In this document: piece by piece, positions 1-9,959 of the stretch | How positions within the stretch are numbered: position 1 is the stretch's first letter | How the letters are laid out: every line of letters starts with the position of its first letter | Source of the DNA: Nymphaea colorata | Lineage: Eukaryota > Streptophyta > Magnoliopsida > Nymphaeales > Nymphaeaceae | NCBI RefSeq assembly: GCF_008831285.2 | Contig: NC_045138.2 | Location: 1,129,143 to 1,189,142 of the forward strand | Length of the DNA stretch: 60,000 nt | Reading direction: 5' to 3' | Made by a program: the position numbers and the translations under genes | Notes under the pieces: generated by a model | The model's input: the letters and a program-made list of their open reading frames with translations, nothing else | What the model was told of the DNA's origin: nothing | Database searches by the model: none

Positions 1-2798
1 CAACTTTCCACTCTACTCTGCTTTCAATCCAACTCCAACCCCATCGCAAACCTTTCCAGCCCCAACTTGGCCTAGGAGATCTCTTGAGTGTCCAAAGGCT
101 GTGAGAACTTAAATATTTGTCCTTAAAGAGATTAGCCCACGGGTCCCTACTACTTAACATCCGACAACACCTGCTAGCAAGCATCGCTCTATTAACATCC
201 TCCAGCCTTCTGATGCCAACTCCACCTTCCTCAATAGGCAAACAAAGACGCTCCCAATTAATAAGATGGATGTGTCTTGAGCCGTCTTCCTCATTCCACA
301 AGAATTTTATAAAAACTTGTTCGATACGCTTTAAAACAACCTTAGAAATTCTAAAGGCCATCATCCAATAATAAGGCAAGGTCAAGAGCACATAACGTAT
401 GAGGCAAATCCGGCCTGCATAAGACAAAACTCTTGCCTTCCAACCAACCAACCTCTTCTCCACCTTATCAAGAAGTGGGAAGCAAATATCTTCGGTAAGA
501 TTGCCCAAAAACAAAGGTAATCCGAGGTACTCCGAAGGGAGGCTGCCATTAGACCAGGGCAAGATACACTGAATTTCCCTCATGTGGTAATCAATCATGG
601 TTCTGGCAAAAATTTCAGACTTATGCTCATTCACCTTCATGCCAGCCAATCGCTCGAAGTTCTGCAAAATGAGTTTAATAGTAGTAATAGTATTCTTGGT
701 GGCCTTAACCACCAGAATGACATCGTCAGCAAACAGCATAGCACATCCACTAGGCCTCACACGCCTGATTTTTGGGACCTGAATGTTTCTGCTAATTGTT
801 TCCTTGATGATCCTTCGATTAAACATTTCCATAACAATAAGAAATAGATAGGGTGACAAAGAGTCACCTTGTCGCAGGCCGCGCCTCCCATCAAATTTCT
901 CTCCGGTCCTGCCGTTCACAAGAACAGCATAAGACACAGAGGAAACACACTTCATGACTCTTCCAATCCATCTGTAGTGAAATCCCAAAAACTGCATGCT
1001 GTTGGCCAACCCAGGAGACCCTGTCATAAGCTTTCATTAAATCAAGTTTGAGGCAGCAGCCTCCTTTGTCCCAAAACTCCTTAGAATTGATGGTCTCGTT
1101 CACCCACATGATGTTGTCATGAATGTGTCTTCCTTTCGAAAAGGCAGCTTGGTTAACATTGATAATATGACTAAGAATGCCCCTCATTCTGTTTACAATA
1201 ACTTTAGCTATGATTTTATAAATAGTGTTACACAAGGATATGGGTCTGAAATCTTCAACCTTTTTGGAGTTAGCTTTTTTGGGAATGAGACATATCATAG
1301 ACTCATTGATGCTTCGCACCATTTTTCCGGATGAGAAAAAATCCTGCACAGCCCTCACTACTTCAGTCTTTACCATCACCCAACATTCTTGAAAGAAGTA
1401 ATTGGGAAAGCCATCCGGGCCAGCTGCGCTATCCTTGTCTAAACTCCACACTGCAACCGTTACCTCCTCCTCTGAGATAGGCTGTAATAGATGTGAATTA
1501 TCAGACTCAGAGACTGAAGGAGTGTTATCAATACCGTCAAACAAATTGCCGTGCGCTTCATCCTCGGCTAGGACCCTTTTAAAGTACTCAGTGCACCCTT
1601 CAAGAATCTGCGAGCTATGGACATACTCTATCCCATCACATTGAAGGCTTCTAATCCTCCTTTTAGCTTGCCTAAATTTAGCCATCGCGTGAAAAAATGC
1701 TGTGTTCTTATCGCCCTCCGCAAGCCAACGTATCCGAGCTCTTTGTTTCCACATTACCTCTTCCATGAGAAGGGCCTGAGCGAGTTGCTGCCTGACCCTG
1801 TGTTCATCATCTAGCGCGCCTTCAATACCTTGTTCCACACGAACCCTACAACCCTCCAAGCTAGCTTGAAGATTAGCAATAGTACTATTGAGGTCACCAA
1901 AAGACTTTTTATTCCATTCTAACACAGCCAGTCTCAGTCGATTCAACTTGATAAGGAGACGCAACATGGGGCACCCTCTAACTTCTCCTCTCCAAGCTTC
2001 GAACATCACGTCCTTACCTTTTTGGTCCATCAACCAAGGCTTAAAAAATCTGAAAGGCTTGTTGCCCCTATGATCATCACTCACATCCCTGATTTGATAG
2101 ATAAGGGCACAATGGTCCGAGCTGGCATACGTTTGAACCTGAAGACAGCCCTCCCTCCCAAAACTAGTAATCCACTCATCATTGATTAGGCACCAATCCA
2201 GCTTGCATTGCACCGAGTCTTGACCTTGTCGATGATTCGACCAAGTGAACTTCTTATTTCTGTCTTCAACCTCCTTTAACCTGCAAGCATAAATGAAACG
2301 ACTGAAGGATAAATAGGAGCTAGCTGAGGGTGCTGATCCCGATTTGTTACAATTGCTTAGCATGGCATTAAAATCACCAATAAGCAAAACTGGTCCCTCA
2401 ACTCTAGACACAAGATCTTCAAGATGATAGAAGCTTTGAAGTCTTTCCCCGAATCTTGGTGGCAGATATACACCAAACACAACGAAAACTTTATTGTCAA
2501 CTACTCTACGGAAAGAGACACCCACCCAATTCTGGTCAGCCACCACGTGGGAAGCTTCCATCTCCTCTTCATTCCACATGCATAAGATTCTAACAACTCC
2601 GTCAGGGCCATCAGCATTAGTCACATACCTATAAGTGTGATATCTTTCCATAATTACCTTTACTCTATGGGTGGTAATCATAGAATCCACGACAAAACCA
2701 ATTGAGGGTTTGAACTTGCTTAAGATAAGGCTCAATTCATGTTGAGCAGGCCTCTTAGCAAGGCCTCTGATATTCCAACTAAGGATTTTCATGAACAA
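1..2798 (-). pseudogene. LINE ORF2: AP endonuclease plus reverse transcriptase, frameshifted
   Basis: The ORF2 polyprotein would nick target DNA and reverse-transcribe the LINE RNA. The open frame 2798-891 starts MFMKILSWNIRGL, with endonuclease motifs GDFN (residues 141-144) and SDH (227-229). The usual catalytic Glu of the plant (S)EPM-like motif appears as Asp (D38 in VVDSMI). RT follows: RPISLCN, then LKLDLMKAYDRVSW (motif A). Just after SW, near 1010, the frame is lost. Reading on in another frame restores RT sequence: RQGDSLSPYLF near 845-885 and the catalytic FADD at 722-733, continuing to position 1. A small deletion at that point explains it, since several residues between SW and ANSM also look absent. 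The C-terminal part lies outside the window. Confidence 0.88.
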
Positions 2799-4656
2799 GA
2801 GTTGTCGGTGCCTCCTTAGCTGTACCCTCTGTCACTAGTACCATGTCATTTTCATTTCTTGCATTGCCCTCACCTTGAGGGAGATCCATAAATACATGGT
2901 GCATATTATCATTAACCTTTTTCCTTTTCTTGGATCCATTACAGCTATGTGCAAGGGCCTCTTCAAAACTAAAAATTTTATTTCCAGGAGGCTGACCTTT
3001 CTTCCCTTTGCTAGCAAACCTAGTAGACTTTCGGATTCCCCTCTGCCTATCTTCAGCGGCCTCCCCTTGTCTACCTGTAATGGTTGGGCCTTGATTGGGC
3101 AGTTCCTGCTTAGACATGTCACCATCCTTCCCCTTAACTGATTTGAAGCCTTTGGATTCAGCTACAAATCTGAATTTGGAAGGGCCAGCTTGGTCCCTAG
3201 CATTGTTGCCTATCATCTCTGTAAGACTGAAGAAGGGATTGGACATCCGTATATTAGTGCTCTCCATCCTGCTTCCCTCTTCCTTCCCATCTGTGTGGTC
3301 TTTTCCATCTTTCATCCCTCTTTTATTATACTTCTTACTTTCTGTATCTTCAGCCCTCTTATCCTCCTTTTGCTTAGTAGAGGAAGCACTCCCCTCTCTG
3401 CCCCCACTAGGAAGATTAGTACCCACATCATTTCCATGACCTTCCTGGAATTGATTACTGAGGGCTGCGAATCTATTAGCATGAAGCCCCTGTTCGCCAG
3501 GGTTGCTTCTTTGAATGCCTCCTCTAGCTTTTTTAGGCACTAGGACCTTTTTCCAGGCTTGCGCCTCAGTACTTGAGCTCAAGGTGGTCCCTCTATACTT
3601 GCACATATCCTCATAGTGTGAGGTTGTGCCACAAACATGACAGAACCTAATTTTAGATTCATAGAGCACATCTTGAACAAGCTTGGTTTCCTTCGCTTCT
3701 AACTTGATTTTGGCCACAGGTTGAAAGTTGAGGGGAACATTAATACACAATCTCGCAAACCCAAGTTTTTCCTTTTGCAAAGTACATTCATCTGCCCTAA
3801 CAAACGATGTGCCCAGCCCCTGTGCTATGGCTTTAAAGCTATAAGAGTTCCAAAACAACACTGGAAGTTGAGGTAGACGAATCCACAAAGGAACAGCCTC
3901 CTCCTCATGCAAACGTAACTCAGTTCCTGGTTTCCACCGACTTGCAATGAAAATGCGACCTCCCACAACCCATTTTCTGCGCAGAACCTCCATGAGCTCT
4001 TCCTCAGAACTCACTCGTACCAAGAACCGCCCATTCCCAATGACAGAAAACTTTGGACATACAACATTCACCCAAAGCTTACGTAAAGTCTGAAAAACAT
4101 ACCTGTAATCCATGCTTGTGCTTGATCGTCCTTCGTAGAATCCAGCCACAGCTGCAAAAGGATATATGTCCTCCATTTTCTGGTACGCTTCTGCAGGGAA
4201 CACCACTGTAGGTTCATCTCCTGACCTATCAATAGTCGCCTCCGGACAGGCATCCAGTTCCTTATCCTGACTGCCCGCAACAACATTAGCCCATCCCTGC
4301 ATCCCGCTCCTGTGGGGGGTGGCGTCGGCATCACCCTTCCCTTGCTGAGACCGCGCCTCATTCAGCCCATCCATGGAGGCTGAGCCTCGATTTACCTCCA
4401 TGTTGTTCCGGTGATCTTTCTCACACACAACTCCTTTCGTGTGGGTGATACCAGCCGATTTCCCCAAAACAGGGAACTCGACCCTATCATCCAGGTCCAT
4501 CGTCCCACTCATATCCATTCCTCCAGCCGTCGTCGAGGGTTTCCATCTAATTTCCCCTTTATCCACCCGACCACCGTGCGCAGGGCTTCTCTCACCACTC
4601 GATCTGGCCCTTGCTTCTCCCTCGAGTTGTACATCATCAAACCCTGTCATCTCCAT
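2779..4656 (-). CDS. LINE ORF1 protein, DUF4283 and CCHC zinc knuckle
   Basis: 625-codon open frame upstream of ORF2. The central part (about residues 160-330) has the DUF4283 character of plant LINE ORF1 proteins, with a stretch around WIRLPQLPVLFWN. It is followed by a CX2CX4HX4C zinc knuckle, CHVCGTTSHYEDMC, at about residues 338-351. The rest of the C-terminal half is low-complexity and charged (K/E/G-rich), as usual. The likely role is RNA binding and RNP assembly for retrotransposition. The start ATG at 4656 is the first in frame, and the stop overlaps the ORF2 start by 20 bases, an arrangement that suggests reinitiation. This ORF is intact, unlike ORF2. Confidence 0.88.
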   Translation of the reverse strand: MEMTGFDDVQLEGEARARSSGERSPAHGGRVDKGEIRWKPSTTAGGMDMSGTMDLDDRVEFPVLGKSAGITHTKGVVCEKDHRNNMEVNRGSASMDGLNEARSQQGKGDADATPHRSGMQGWANVVAGSQDKELDACPEATIDRSGDEPTVVFPAEAYQKMEDIYPFAAVAGFYEGRSSTSMDYRYVFQTLRKLWVNVVCPKFSVIGNGRFLVRVSSEEELMEVLRRKWVVGGRIFIASRWKPGTELRLHEEEAVPLWIRLPQLPVLFWNSYSFKAIAQGLGTSFVRADECTLQKEKLGFARLCINVPLNFQPVAKIKLEAKETKLVQDVLYESKIRFCHVCGTTSHYEDMCKYRGTTLSSSTEAQAWKKVLVPKKARGGIQRSNPGEQGLHANRFAALSNQFQEGHGNDVGTNLPSGGREGSASSTKQKEDKRAEDTESKKYNKRGMKDGKDHTDGKEEGSRMESTNIRMSNPFFSLTEMIGNNARDQAGPSKFRFVAESKGFKSVKGKDGDMSKQELPNQGPTITGRQGEAAEDRQRGIRKSTRFASKGKKGQPPGNKIFSFEEALAHSCNGSKKRKKVNDNMHHVFMDLPQGEGNARNENDMVLVTEGTAKEAPTTLVHENP

Positions 4657-4750
4657 CCCCCCGGCAAATGCCGGGGGATTCTATCTGAGACCCCTTCGCC
4701 GCTCAACCTCCAAGCGCAGAGCGTCAGTTGCTCTGGCCACCGCCGCTGAA
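4657..4750 (-). other. LINE 5' UTR and LINE/Copia insertion junction
   Basis: Short leader upstream of LINE ORF1. The Copia frame reads the protease motif DSGATHHVT at about 4778-4803 and then runs into the unrelated, Arg-rich translation of LINE leader DNA from about 4750 downwards. The exact junction is uncertain by about 10 bases because the other side lies outside the window. Confidence 0.7.
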
Positions 4751-5752
4751 TGTATTAAAAGTTTGTTTATATCATTGGTGACATGGTGGGTTGCACCTGA
4801 ATCGGGATACGAATTGTCATCCTGAACTGGCTGATTTGAAGAGTTTCCAGTGACAACATGGAACACTTGAGGATTTGGGCTCTTGTTTTTGACGAGATTC
4901 AAGTAAGTATAACAATTTTTAGCTACATGCCCTGTCTTCTCACAAATCTGACATATTGGCCTTTCTTTGCCTTGAAAATTTCTGTTTTTGTATAAATATT
5001 TTCCTCGACCACGGTAAGTATGTTGCCTCTCATTGTGTCCCTTGAAAATGTTATTCACAGTGGGCAGAAATTCATCATCATGGCCCTTTTGATTTGCCTC
5101 TTGCATAAGTAGGAGGCCATAAATTCCGTTTAGGCTAACGGGTTCTTTCCGTGTCTCCATGCTTGTCTTAAAAGCAAGATATTCGACTGGCAAACCTCTC
5201 AAAATGTATAAAACCAAATCATCTTCATCTTCAGGTTTAGATAATATAGCAAATTGATGTGCTATAACTCTTATTTTCTGAAAATATGCATCCATAGACA
5301 TGTTGCCCTTTTTCAAATCTTGCAACTGAGATTTCAACTGTATAACCCTAGACCGTGAATGAGCAGCATAAGAGTTTTTCAGCGCATTCCAAACTTCTGC
5401 CAAAGTTTTCAATCCAGCGTGAATGTTTTCAGATAATGATGACTTGATCCAACATAGTAGGATTTGATCTTGTCGCAGCCAATTGAGATAGTCTTGGCTT
5501 ATCTCTGTCATGCCAGGCTTGTATTTTTCTGGTTTAGGTTTTGTTCCATCAACGAACCCCATCAGATCAAATGACAGGAGTATGGGTGTAAATTGAGATT
5601 CCCATACCAGATAATTTTCACTGTTCAATTTGATGCCGAGAGAGTTGCAAATGATTTGGATGTTGCAGTAAATAAGAAGAAGGAATTCTCGTACCATTAT
5701 TCAGCTGACTTCCATGTGTGTTGTTGTATGAAGAGGACGTCATGACAGAAGT
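4751..5752 (-). pseudogene. Copia gag and start of protease, interrupted by LINE
   Basis: Minus-strand fragment of a Ty1/Copia gag-pol. Visible parts are the N-terminal gag segment typical of plant Copia (SENYLVWESQF, then GFVDG), a UBN2-type gag core, a CX2CX4HX4C zinc knuckle (CQICEKTGHVAKNC) and the aspartic protease start DSGATHHVT. Pol (rest of protease, integrase, RT, RNase H) is absent because the LINE cuts in at about 4750; it would lie beyond the window edge. The probable original ATG near 5740 is in a different frame from the core, so a frameshift lies near 5640. The open frame used here runs 5697-4681, its last part being LINE sequence. Confidence 0.85.
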
Positions 5753-5774
5753 TGATCCTTAACGATGATACAAT

Positions 5775-5787
5775 GGCTCTGATACCA
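5775..5787 (-). other. Copia primer-binding site
   Basis: On the minus strand this reads TGGTATCAGAGCC, the standard plant Copia primer-binding site complementary to the 3' end of initiator tRNA-Met. It sits directly against the inner end of the LTR at 5788 and upstream of gag, which fixes the orientation of the element and the LTR boundary. Confidence 0.92.
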
Positions 5788-6147
5788 TAAAAGAATTTCA
5801 AAGAAGAAGAGAGAGATCAACACACGACAGTAATGCAAAGGGAATTACGTGGTTCAATCATATTGATATACATCCAAGGAATGATGGTTTTCATATTTTT
5901 GAATTTTTTCAACTCTACACATTACAAGTTTCCTGCTATGATTTTATACAACTATGTTTGATGCTAGAAGATCCAACATCTCTTTCAACGTTTGAAATTT
6001 TATTTCTCTTCATAGTCTTCTCCAATAGGAAATTTCTTCTTGTCATCGTGCTCTCTTTCCTTGATTGTTGCTATCCCAATTTTGTCAAGTGTATCGCCTT
6101 CTATTGTGGAGAGAACCGTTGGGCTGTTTCCTTCATTTTCGTTAACA
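5788..6147 (-). mobile_element. 5' LTR of the Copia element
   Basis: About 360 bases bounded inside by the primer-binding site and outside by TGTTAACG (minus strand; ends ...TTAACA on plus at 6147). A related LTR lies at 36537-36919 in the opposite orientation. Both share the start TGTTAACG, an AACGG-containing stretch and the end ATTCTTTTA. The inner end is therefore ...TTTTA rather than canonical ...CA. The 3' LTR is outside the window. Confidence 0.82.
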
Positions 6148-6175
6148 AACAAGTAACGATGAAACATGCTCATGG

Positions 6176-6424
6176 TTAATATAAAAGAGAACTTTTTATA
6201 GTGACATGTGACGACGATAATGCTTGGTCTTGTCTACAACACTTCGGCTGACGATCGGGAACCTTGCATATGATTTCAGTTTCTGGTGAACATCCATTGC
6301 CTATGAATTCGTGAAATTGCAAAGCCTTAAGTTGTTTCGCAAGCTCCTCAATTGTGGTTTTCGATGCATAAACGAGAATTGGATTATCATTCATGTTCAT
6401 GATCTTGTTGGAATTAGTAAGCAA
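6176..6424 (-). CDS. Small ORF with a conserved second copy at 47.7 kb
   Basis: 82-codon open frame containing SKTTIEELAKQLKALQFHEF. No domain is recognised. It is listed because a diverged copy at 47650-47875 (minus) keeps the same frame over about 60 codons despite many substitutions, and the one length difference is six bases, which preserves the frame. That pattern suggests a coding origin, perhaps the last exon of a gene, since in the second copy the homologous block follows an AG that could be an acceptor. It lies 29 bases outside the Copia LTR and downstream of the NB-LRR gene. Function unknown; it may be a gene fragment. Confidence 0.4.
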   Translation of the reverse strand: MLTNSNKIMNMNDNPILVYASKTTIEELAKQLKALQFHEFIGNGCSPETEIICKVPDRQPKCCRQDQALSSSHVTIKSSLLY

Positions 6425-7148
6425 CGTAATACCTTTATTACGTTTCTCATCCTACACTTCATAGGACACTGAATAAAATAGGAAAATTTCGTTGGTCATA
6501 GGTAGCTGACTCTATCAGCCCATTCCCGAACGATGCCATACGAAAGGTAGCCTCTCTGAGAACACAAAGTAGGCAAATAAGATGGCCATTATGAAAGATT
6601 AATGATCTGCTTCACTCGGCAATCTCTTTTAATTTGGAAGAAAATAAGGAAAATCATCTTTATTTGTCACTGGAATTAAAACAGACAGCGGAAAGGATCA
6701 ATGCCAAAAGAAAAAAATCGTCAACAGAAATAGATCAGGTATGAAATAAAAACACACAAAACCAGAACTAGAATTAGGGATTAAACAACACAAGGCGTCA
6801 CGCCCATGAACAGAAAAACAGAAGTACGAAAATTTTATTGCACCTCATAAAGCAAGATGAAAATATCAAGAAGAAGAAACTATCAAAAGCATCCCAGGAA
6901 CTAATAGCAATCTTCACATTATCAAGCACAGCAGCGGCAACCAAATAGTCGAACGCCAAGCCTAACATTTAGCTGCCACTGCCAAGCAAAACAAGAAGGA
7001 ATTAGAAATCAGGAAGAAAGTTAAGATAAAATGTTTATTGGAATTCCAACTATAAATAGACCAACTTCATGGATGCATCATCATATATGAATCTGGAGGT
7101 AGGTAATGCTGTTGCAGAACTGCTTTCTTACAATCGATCGACACTCAC
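6425..7148. other. NB-LRR downstream region, no gene seen
   Basis: AT-rich DNA between the small ORF and the NB-LRR stop codon. It should contain the NB-LRR 3' UTR, but no ORF or recognisable repeat was found. Confidence 0.5.
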
Positions 7149-9959
7149 TTATGCATTTGTAGGCTTTAAGATGAAGTACTTCTGGAGTGCAGCTTTGGTG
7201 CTCTCCTCTTTCCACTCCAATCCTTCCCACCATTCCTTTTCTCCCTGGACACTTTTTATTTTCCCGCAATTCTGGGCATCTAGAGGAAGCTTCTTTAGCA
7301 ATGGGCATTTGCTGACCTCTATGGATGCCAAGGCTTTGAGTTTCAAGTCACCGTTATATATGGTGGTTAACTTTTGCAGATTGTAGATACTGAAACTTGT
7401 CAACTTGGGGAAGACTTCATCTTCATCTCCAACTTGTCCTTCAATAACATTCTCCATCTCAGGGCAGTTTGATACCTCGAAGTGAACTAAGTTTTGCAGT
7501 TGTTTCAACAACTCATACGTAAAGATGGTCTTCAACACTCTGCAGCCTTTAATCGTCAACTTTTCTAACTTCAAGAAGCTTATATGTGCCTCCGTTTCCA
7601 CAGAAACGTGTTCTAGCATTGGCAACTCCTCCAACTGAAGTAAACGTAGGTCTGGAAATATAACCTTATTGGGGTCGGTTCCTCTGATGATTTTCTTTAA
7701 TTCTGGACACGATTGCACCATGAATGCCTTCAGTCTTTCCGCTTCTTCTGCCTTTGATGAATCAATCCCCTCAAAATTGAGGCAACACTGTAGAGCCAGT
7801 CCTTCAAGGCGACCGATCAATTTGCTATCCATAAGCCTCTGAATGCTTTCACCACTTTCATTGATGGTGAGCTCCACAGAACTCAAATTTTCTATGTTTG
7901 CAAGGTCTTCTAGATTTAGTCTTCCTTGCGACAGGTCAGCTGAAGCACTTCCTTCCAAACCCGTGTCCCAGAGACCGTAGCTTCGGTACATGTTGAGTAC
8001 TTCTAAGAGAGGCATATTAGAAAACAAATTAGGTGGTATTTTACAAAGCTTAAAAGTAAAGCCCATCCTTAGGATCCTCAGCTTTTTCAGGTCTACAAAG
8101 CCATCAGGCAATTCTTTTACACCCGTCAAATATAGGTCTAGCACTTGAAGCTCGGGAAGATTTACTACAGCTGATATGTCTTCTAACATTTTACAACCAT
8201 AGAAGTATAGAGCCCGAAGACTTTTTAGATTGGTAAGAGAATCAGGCAGCCTCTTGATCATGCTTCCGTTGAGGTTGAGTATTTCTAGTGCAGGCATAGA
8301 ATCAAAGAAACTACATGGAATGCTTGTTAGTCCCTCACATCCTTCAAATAACAACGTTTTCAGTTGGGGACTGTCCGGCCTGTTCGGTAGTTGCTCTATC
8401 GAAGTCCTCATCAGTGATATTCTCTTTGCTTTCTTCCACTCTTCCTCTGTCGGTGCCTTACGCACTCCTCTACTCGTCCTTATAAGACACATGGGTTCAT
8501 CTCCAGATGATGAGATGTACAAGGCCAGGTCCCTAATCAGGTCATGCATGTTTACGTTTTGAGCATAACCTGCACTTTCCAACAAGGAGACATCTTTAAG
8601 CCTGGAGATTATGGTCCGACCCTTATTGACGATTTCCTTGATACTCATCTTACCGCCTATGTAACCTTCCAGATGCCAATTCACGCTCAAGAAGTATGTG
8701 AATATGATCTCGTCCTCAGGAAACATTGACAAATATAAGAAGCATCTTTGGATGGTCTCATCCAAGAAATTGTAACTTAACTTTAGAATCTCAAAGACGT
8801 TTCGCTGCATACCTTGGGTCTCACCAGTGGATTGTTTCAGAGCTCTCAAAGTATCCTCCCACACCCCGACCTCGTCATTGTTCCTCAGGGCCGCCCCTAT
8901 TGTGGCGATCGCTATCGGCAGACCACCGCACTCCTTAAGGACCTCCATTGCAACTTTTTCTATAGTTGGCTGTTTGATCACATCCCCTGTCTTATGAAGG
9001 AATAGGGACATTGCATCTTTAGAGGACATGACTTCCACCTTGATGTTTTTGCCAGTCTCCACGGCATGGCATACATGAAGAGATCTACTTACTACCACAA
9101 TTTTGCTTCCACTCACTGGATCAGGAACTCCCAACACATGTACATCGAAGCCTTGCCATACATCATCTAGTATCAATAAGTACTTCCTGCCTTTCAACCT
9201 TGCTAAAATCAGTTTTTCTCCTTCACTTTGATCTGCTCCTTCTGGCAAAGAGAGGTATAGATAGCGGGCAATCTTCTTTTGCAGATGTTTGTAGTCAGGA
9301 TCTTTGCCCACTACCATGTACATGACGAAGTCAAACCCTTTAGCTTTGTTGTGCACATGCTTCACGATGGTAGTCTTGCCAACTCCCCCCATTCCGTGGA
9401 CGCCGATCCTTGATATCATGGTGTCTTCTATTGAGTCCAGAATTTCCTTAACGATGCGAGGAGCAGTCTCCTGCCCATCCAATGCTTCCGGGTTCAGTCC
9501 CGCAGCCCAATCGATTGCAGGAAGCCTTGACACTTGTTCTGCCTCCAATGGCGCATTCTTGATATGTGCGGCCACCTCCCCGTGTTTGCGCAGAGCTGCT
9601 TTCCCCCGTCGGTAGCAATACCAATAGTTGGGAAAGCTGCTGCAACAGGTGCACGTCCTTTGGACGTCCTGGAACTCTCTAAGAACGTACTCTGCTTCAG
9701 CCTTTAGATTCAGAGTCTTCTTCTGCCACTCGACTGCCTCCCGTCGGATATCTCGACCTTTAAGATCCTCATCTCTCACCAAGTTGTTTACAAGTACTTC
9801 CATCTTTCTTAGCTCATCGTTTTCTCTTCTCAGAGTTGCATAGTTCCTTTCGTGGTTCTTCAGGTAACGCGCATGCCTCCATGCATGGACATACGTCCAC
9901 TTGAGCAACGCAATAAAGCATCTAAAGATGGAGTCGGACGGGATGGGGATGCAGGCCAT
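7149..9959 (-). CDS. CC-NB-LRR disease resistance protein, RPS2/RPS5-like class
   Basis: Intronless 936-codon open frame for an intracellular immune receptor that binds ATP/ADP through its NB-ARC domain and monitors pathogen effectors. Order: a non-TIR, coiled-coil-like N-terminus (about 1-140); P-loop GMGGVGKTT (189-197); RNBS-A around FDFVMYMVV (209-217); kinase-2 KYLLILDDVW (259-268); RNBS-B GSKIVVVSRS (284-293); GLPL as CGGLPIAIA (344-352); RNBS-D CFLYLSMFPEDE (406-417); MHD intact as NMHDLIRDL (470-478); then about 10-14 leucine-rich repeats from about 500 to 900. All NB-ARC motifs needed for a working switch are present. The short CC domain and NB motifs resemble the RPS2/RPS5/At4g27190-like group. 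The start MACIPIPSD is supported by the paralogue at 19.8 kb, which begins MACGCIPIPSD. Probably a functional gene; specificity cannot be told. Confidence 0.92.
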   Translation of the reverse strand: MACIPIPSDSIFRCFIALLKWTYVHAWRHARYLKNHERNYATLRRENDELRKMEVLVNNLVRDEDLKGRDIRREAVEWQKKTLNLKAEAEYVLREFQDVQRTCTCCSSFPNYWYCYRRGKAALRKHGEVAAHIKNAPLEAEQVSRLPAIDWAAGLNPEALDGQETAPRIVKEILDSIEDTMISRIGVHGMGGVGKTTIVKHVHNKAKGFDFVMYMVVGKDPDYKHLQKKIARYLYLSLPEGADQSEGEKLILARLKGRKYLLILDDVWQGFDVHVLGVPDPVSGSKIVVVSRSLHVCHAVETGKNIKVEVMSSKDAMSLFLHKTGDVIKQPTIEKVAMEVLKECGGLPIAIATIGAALRNNDEVGVWEDTLRALKQSTGETQGMQRNVFEILKLSYNFLDETIQRCFLYLSMFPEDEIIFTYFLSVNWHLEGYIGGKMSIKEIVNKGRTIISRLKDVSLLESAGYAQNVNMHDLIRDLALYISSSGDEPMCLIRTSRGVRKAPTEEEWKKAKRISLMRTSIEQLPNRPDSPQLKTLLFEGCEGLTSIPCSFFDSMPALEILNLNGSMIKRLPDSLTNLKSLRALYFYGCKMLEDISAVVNLPELQVLDLYLTGVKELPDGFVDLKKLRILRMGFTFKLCKIPPNLFSNMPLLEVLNMYRSYGLWDTGLEGSASADLSQGRLNLEDLANIENLSSVELTINESGESIQRLMDSKLIGRLEGLALQCCLNFEGIDSSKAEEAERLKAFMVQSCPELKKIIRGTDPNKVIFPDLRLLQLEELPMLEHVSVETEAHISFLKLEKLTIKGCRVLKTIFTYELLKQLQNLVHFEVSNCPEMENVIEGQVGDEDEVFPKLTSFSIYNLQKLTTIYNGDLKLKALASIEVSKCPLLKKLPLDAQNCGKIKSVQGEKEWWEGLEWKEESTKAALQKYFILKPTNA

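Larger units (their letters stand above)
1..4745 (-). mobile_element. L1-type LINE retrotransposon, 3' end outside the window
   Basis: Non-LTR retrotransposon on the minus strand with the usual plant L1 order: a nucleic-acid-binding ORF1 (2779-4656) followed by an endonuclease/reverse-transcriptase ORF2 (1-2798), overlapping by 20 bases. The 5' end lies near 4745, where the reading frame of a Copia gag-protease is abruptly replaced by LINE sequence, so the LINE inserted into the Copia element. The 3' UTR and poly(A) are beyond position 1, so the target-site duplication cannot be checked. A frameshift in the RT domain makes this copy non-autonomous as read. Confidence 0.9.

Noticed and set aside
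7069-9843. Plus-strand ORFs overlapping the NB-LRR gene
   Set aside because: They are antisense shadows of a long conserved coding frame and show no domain of their own.
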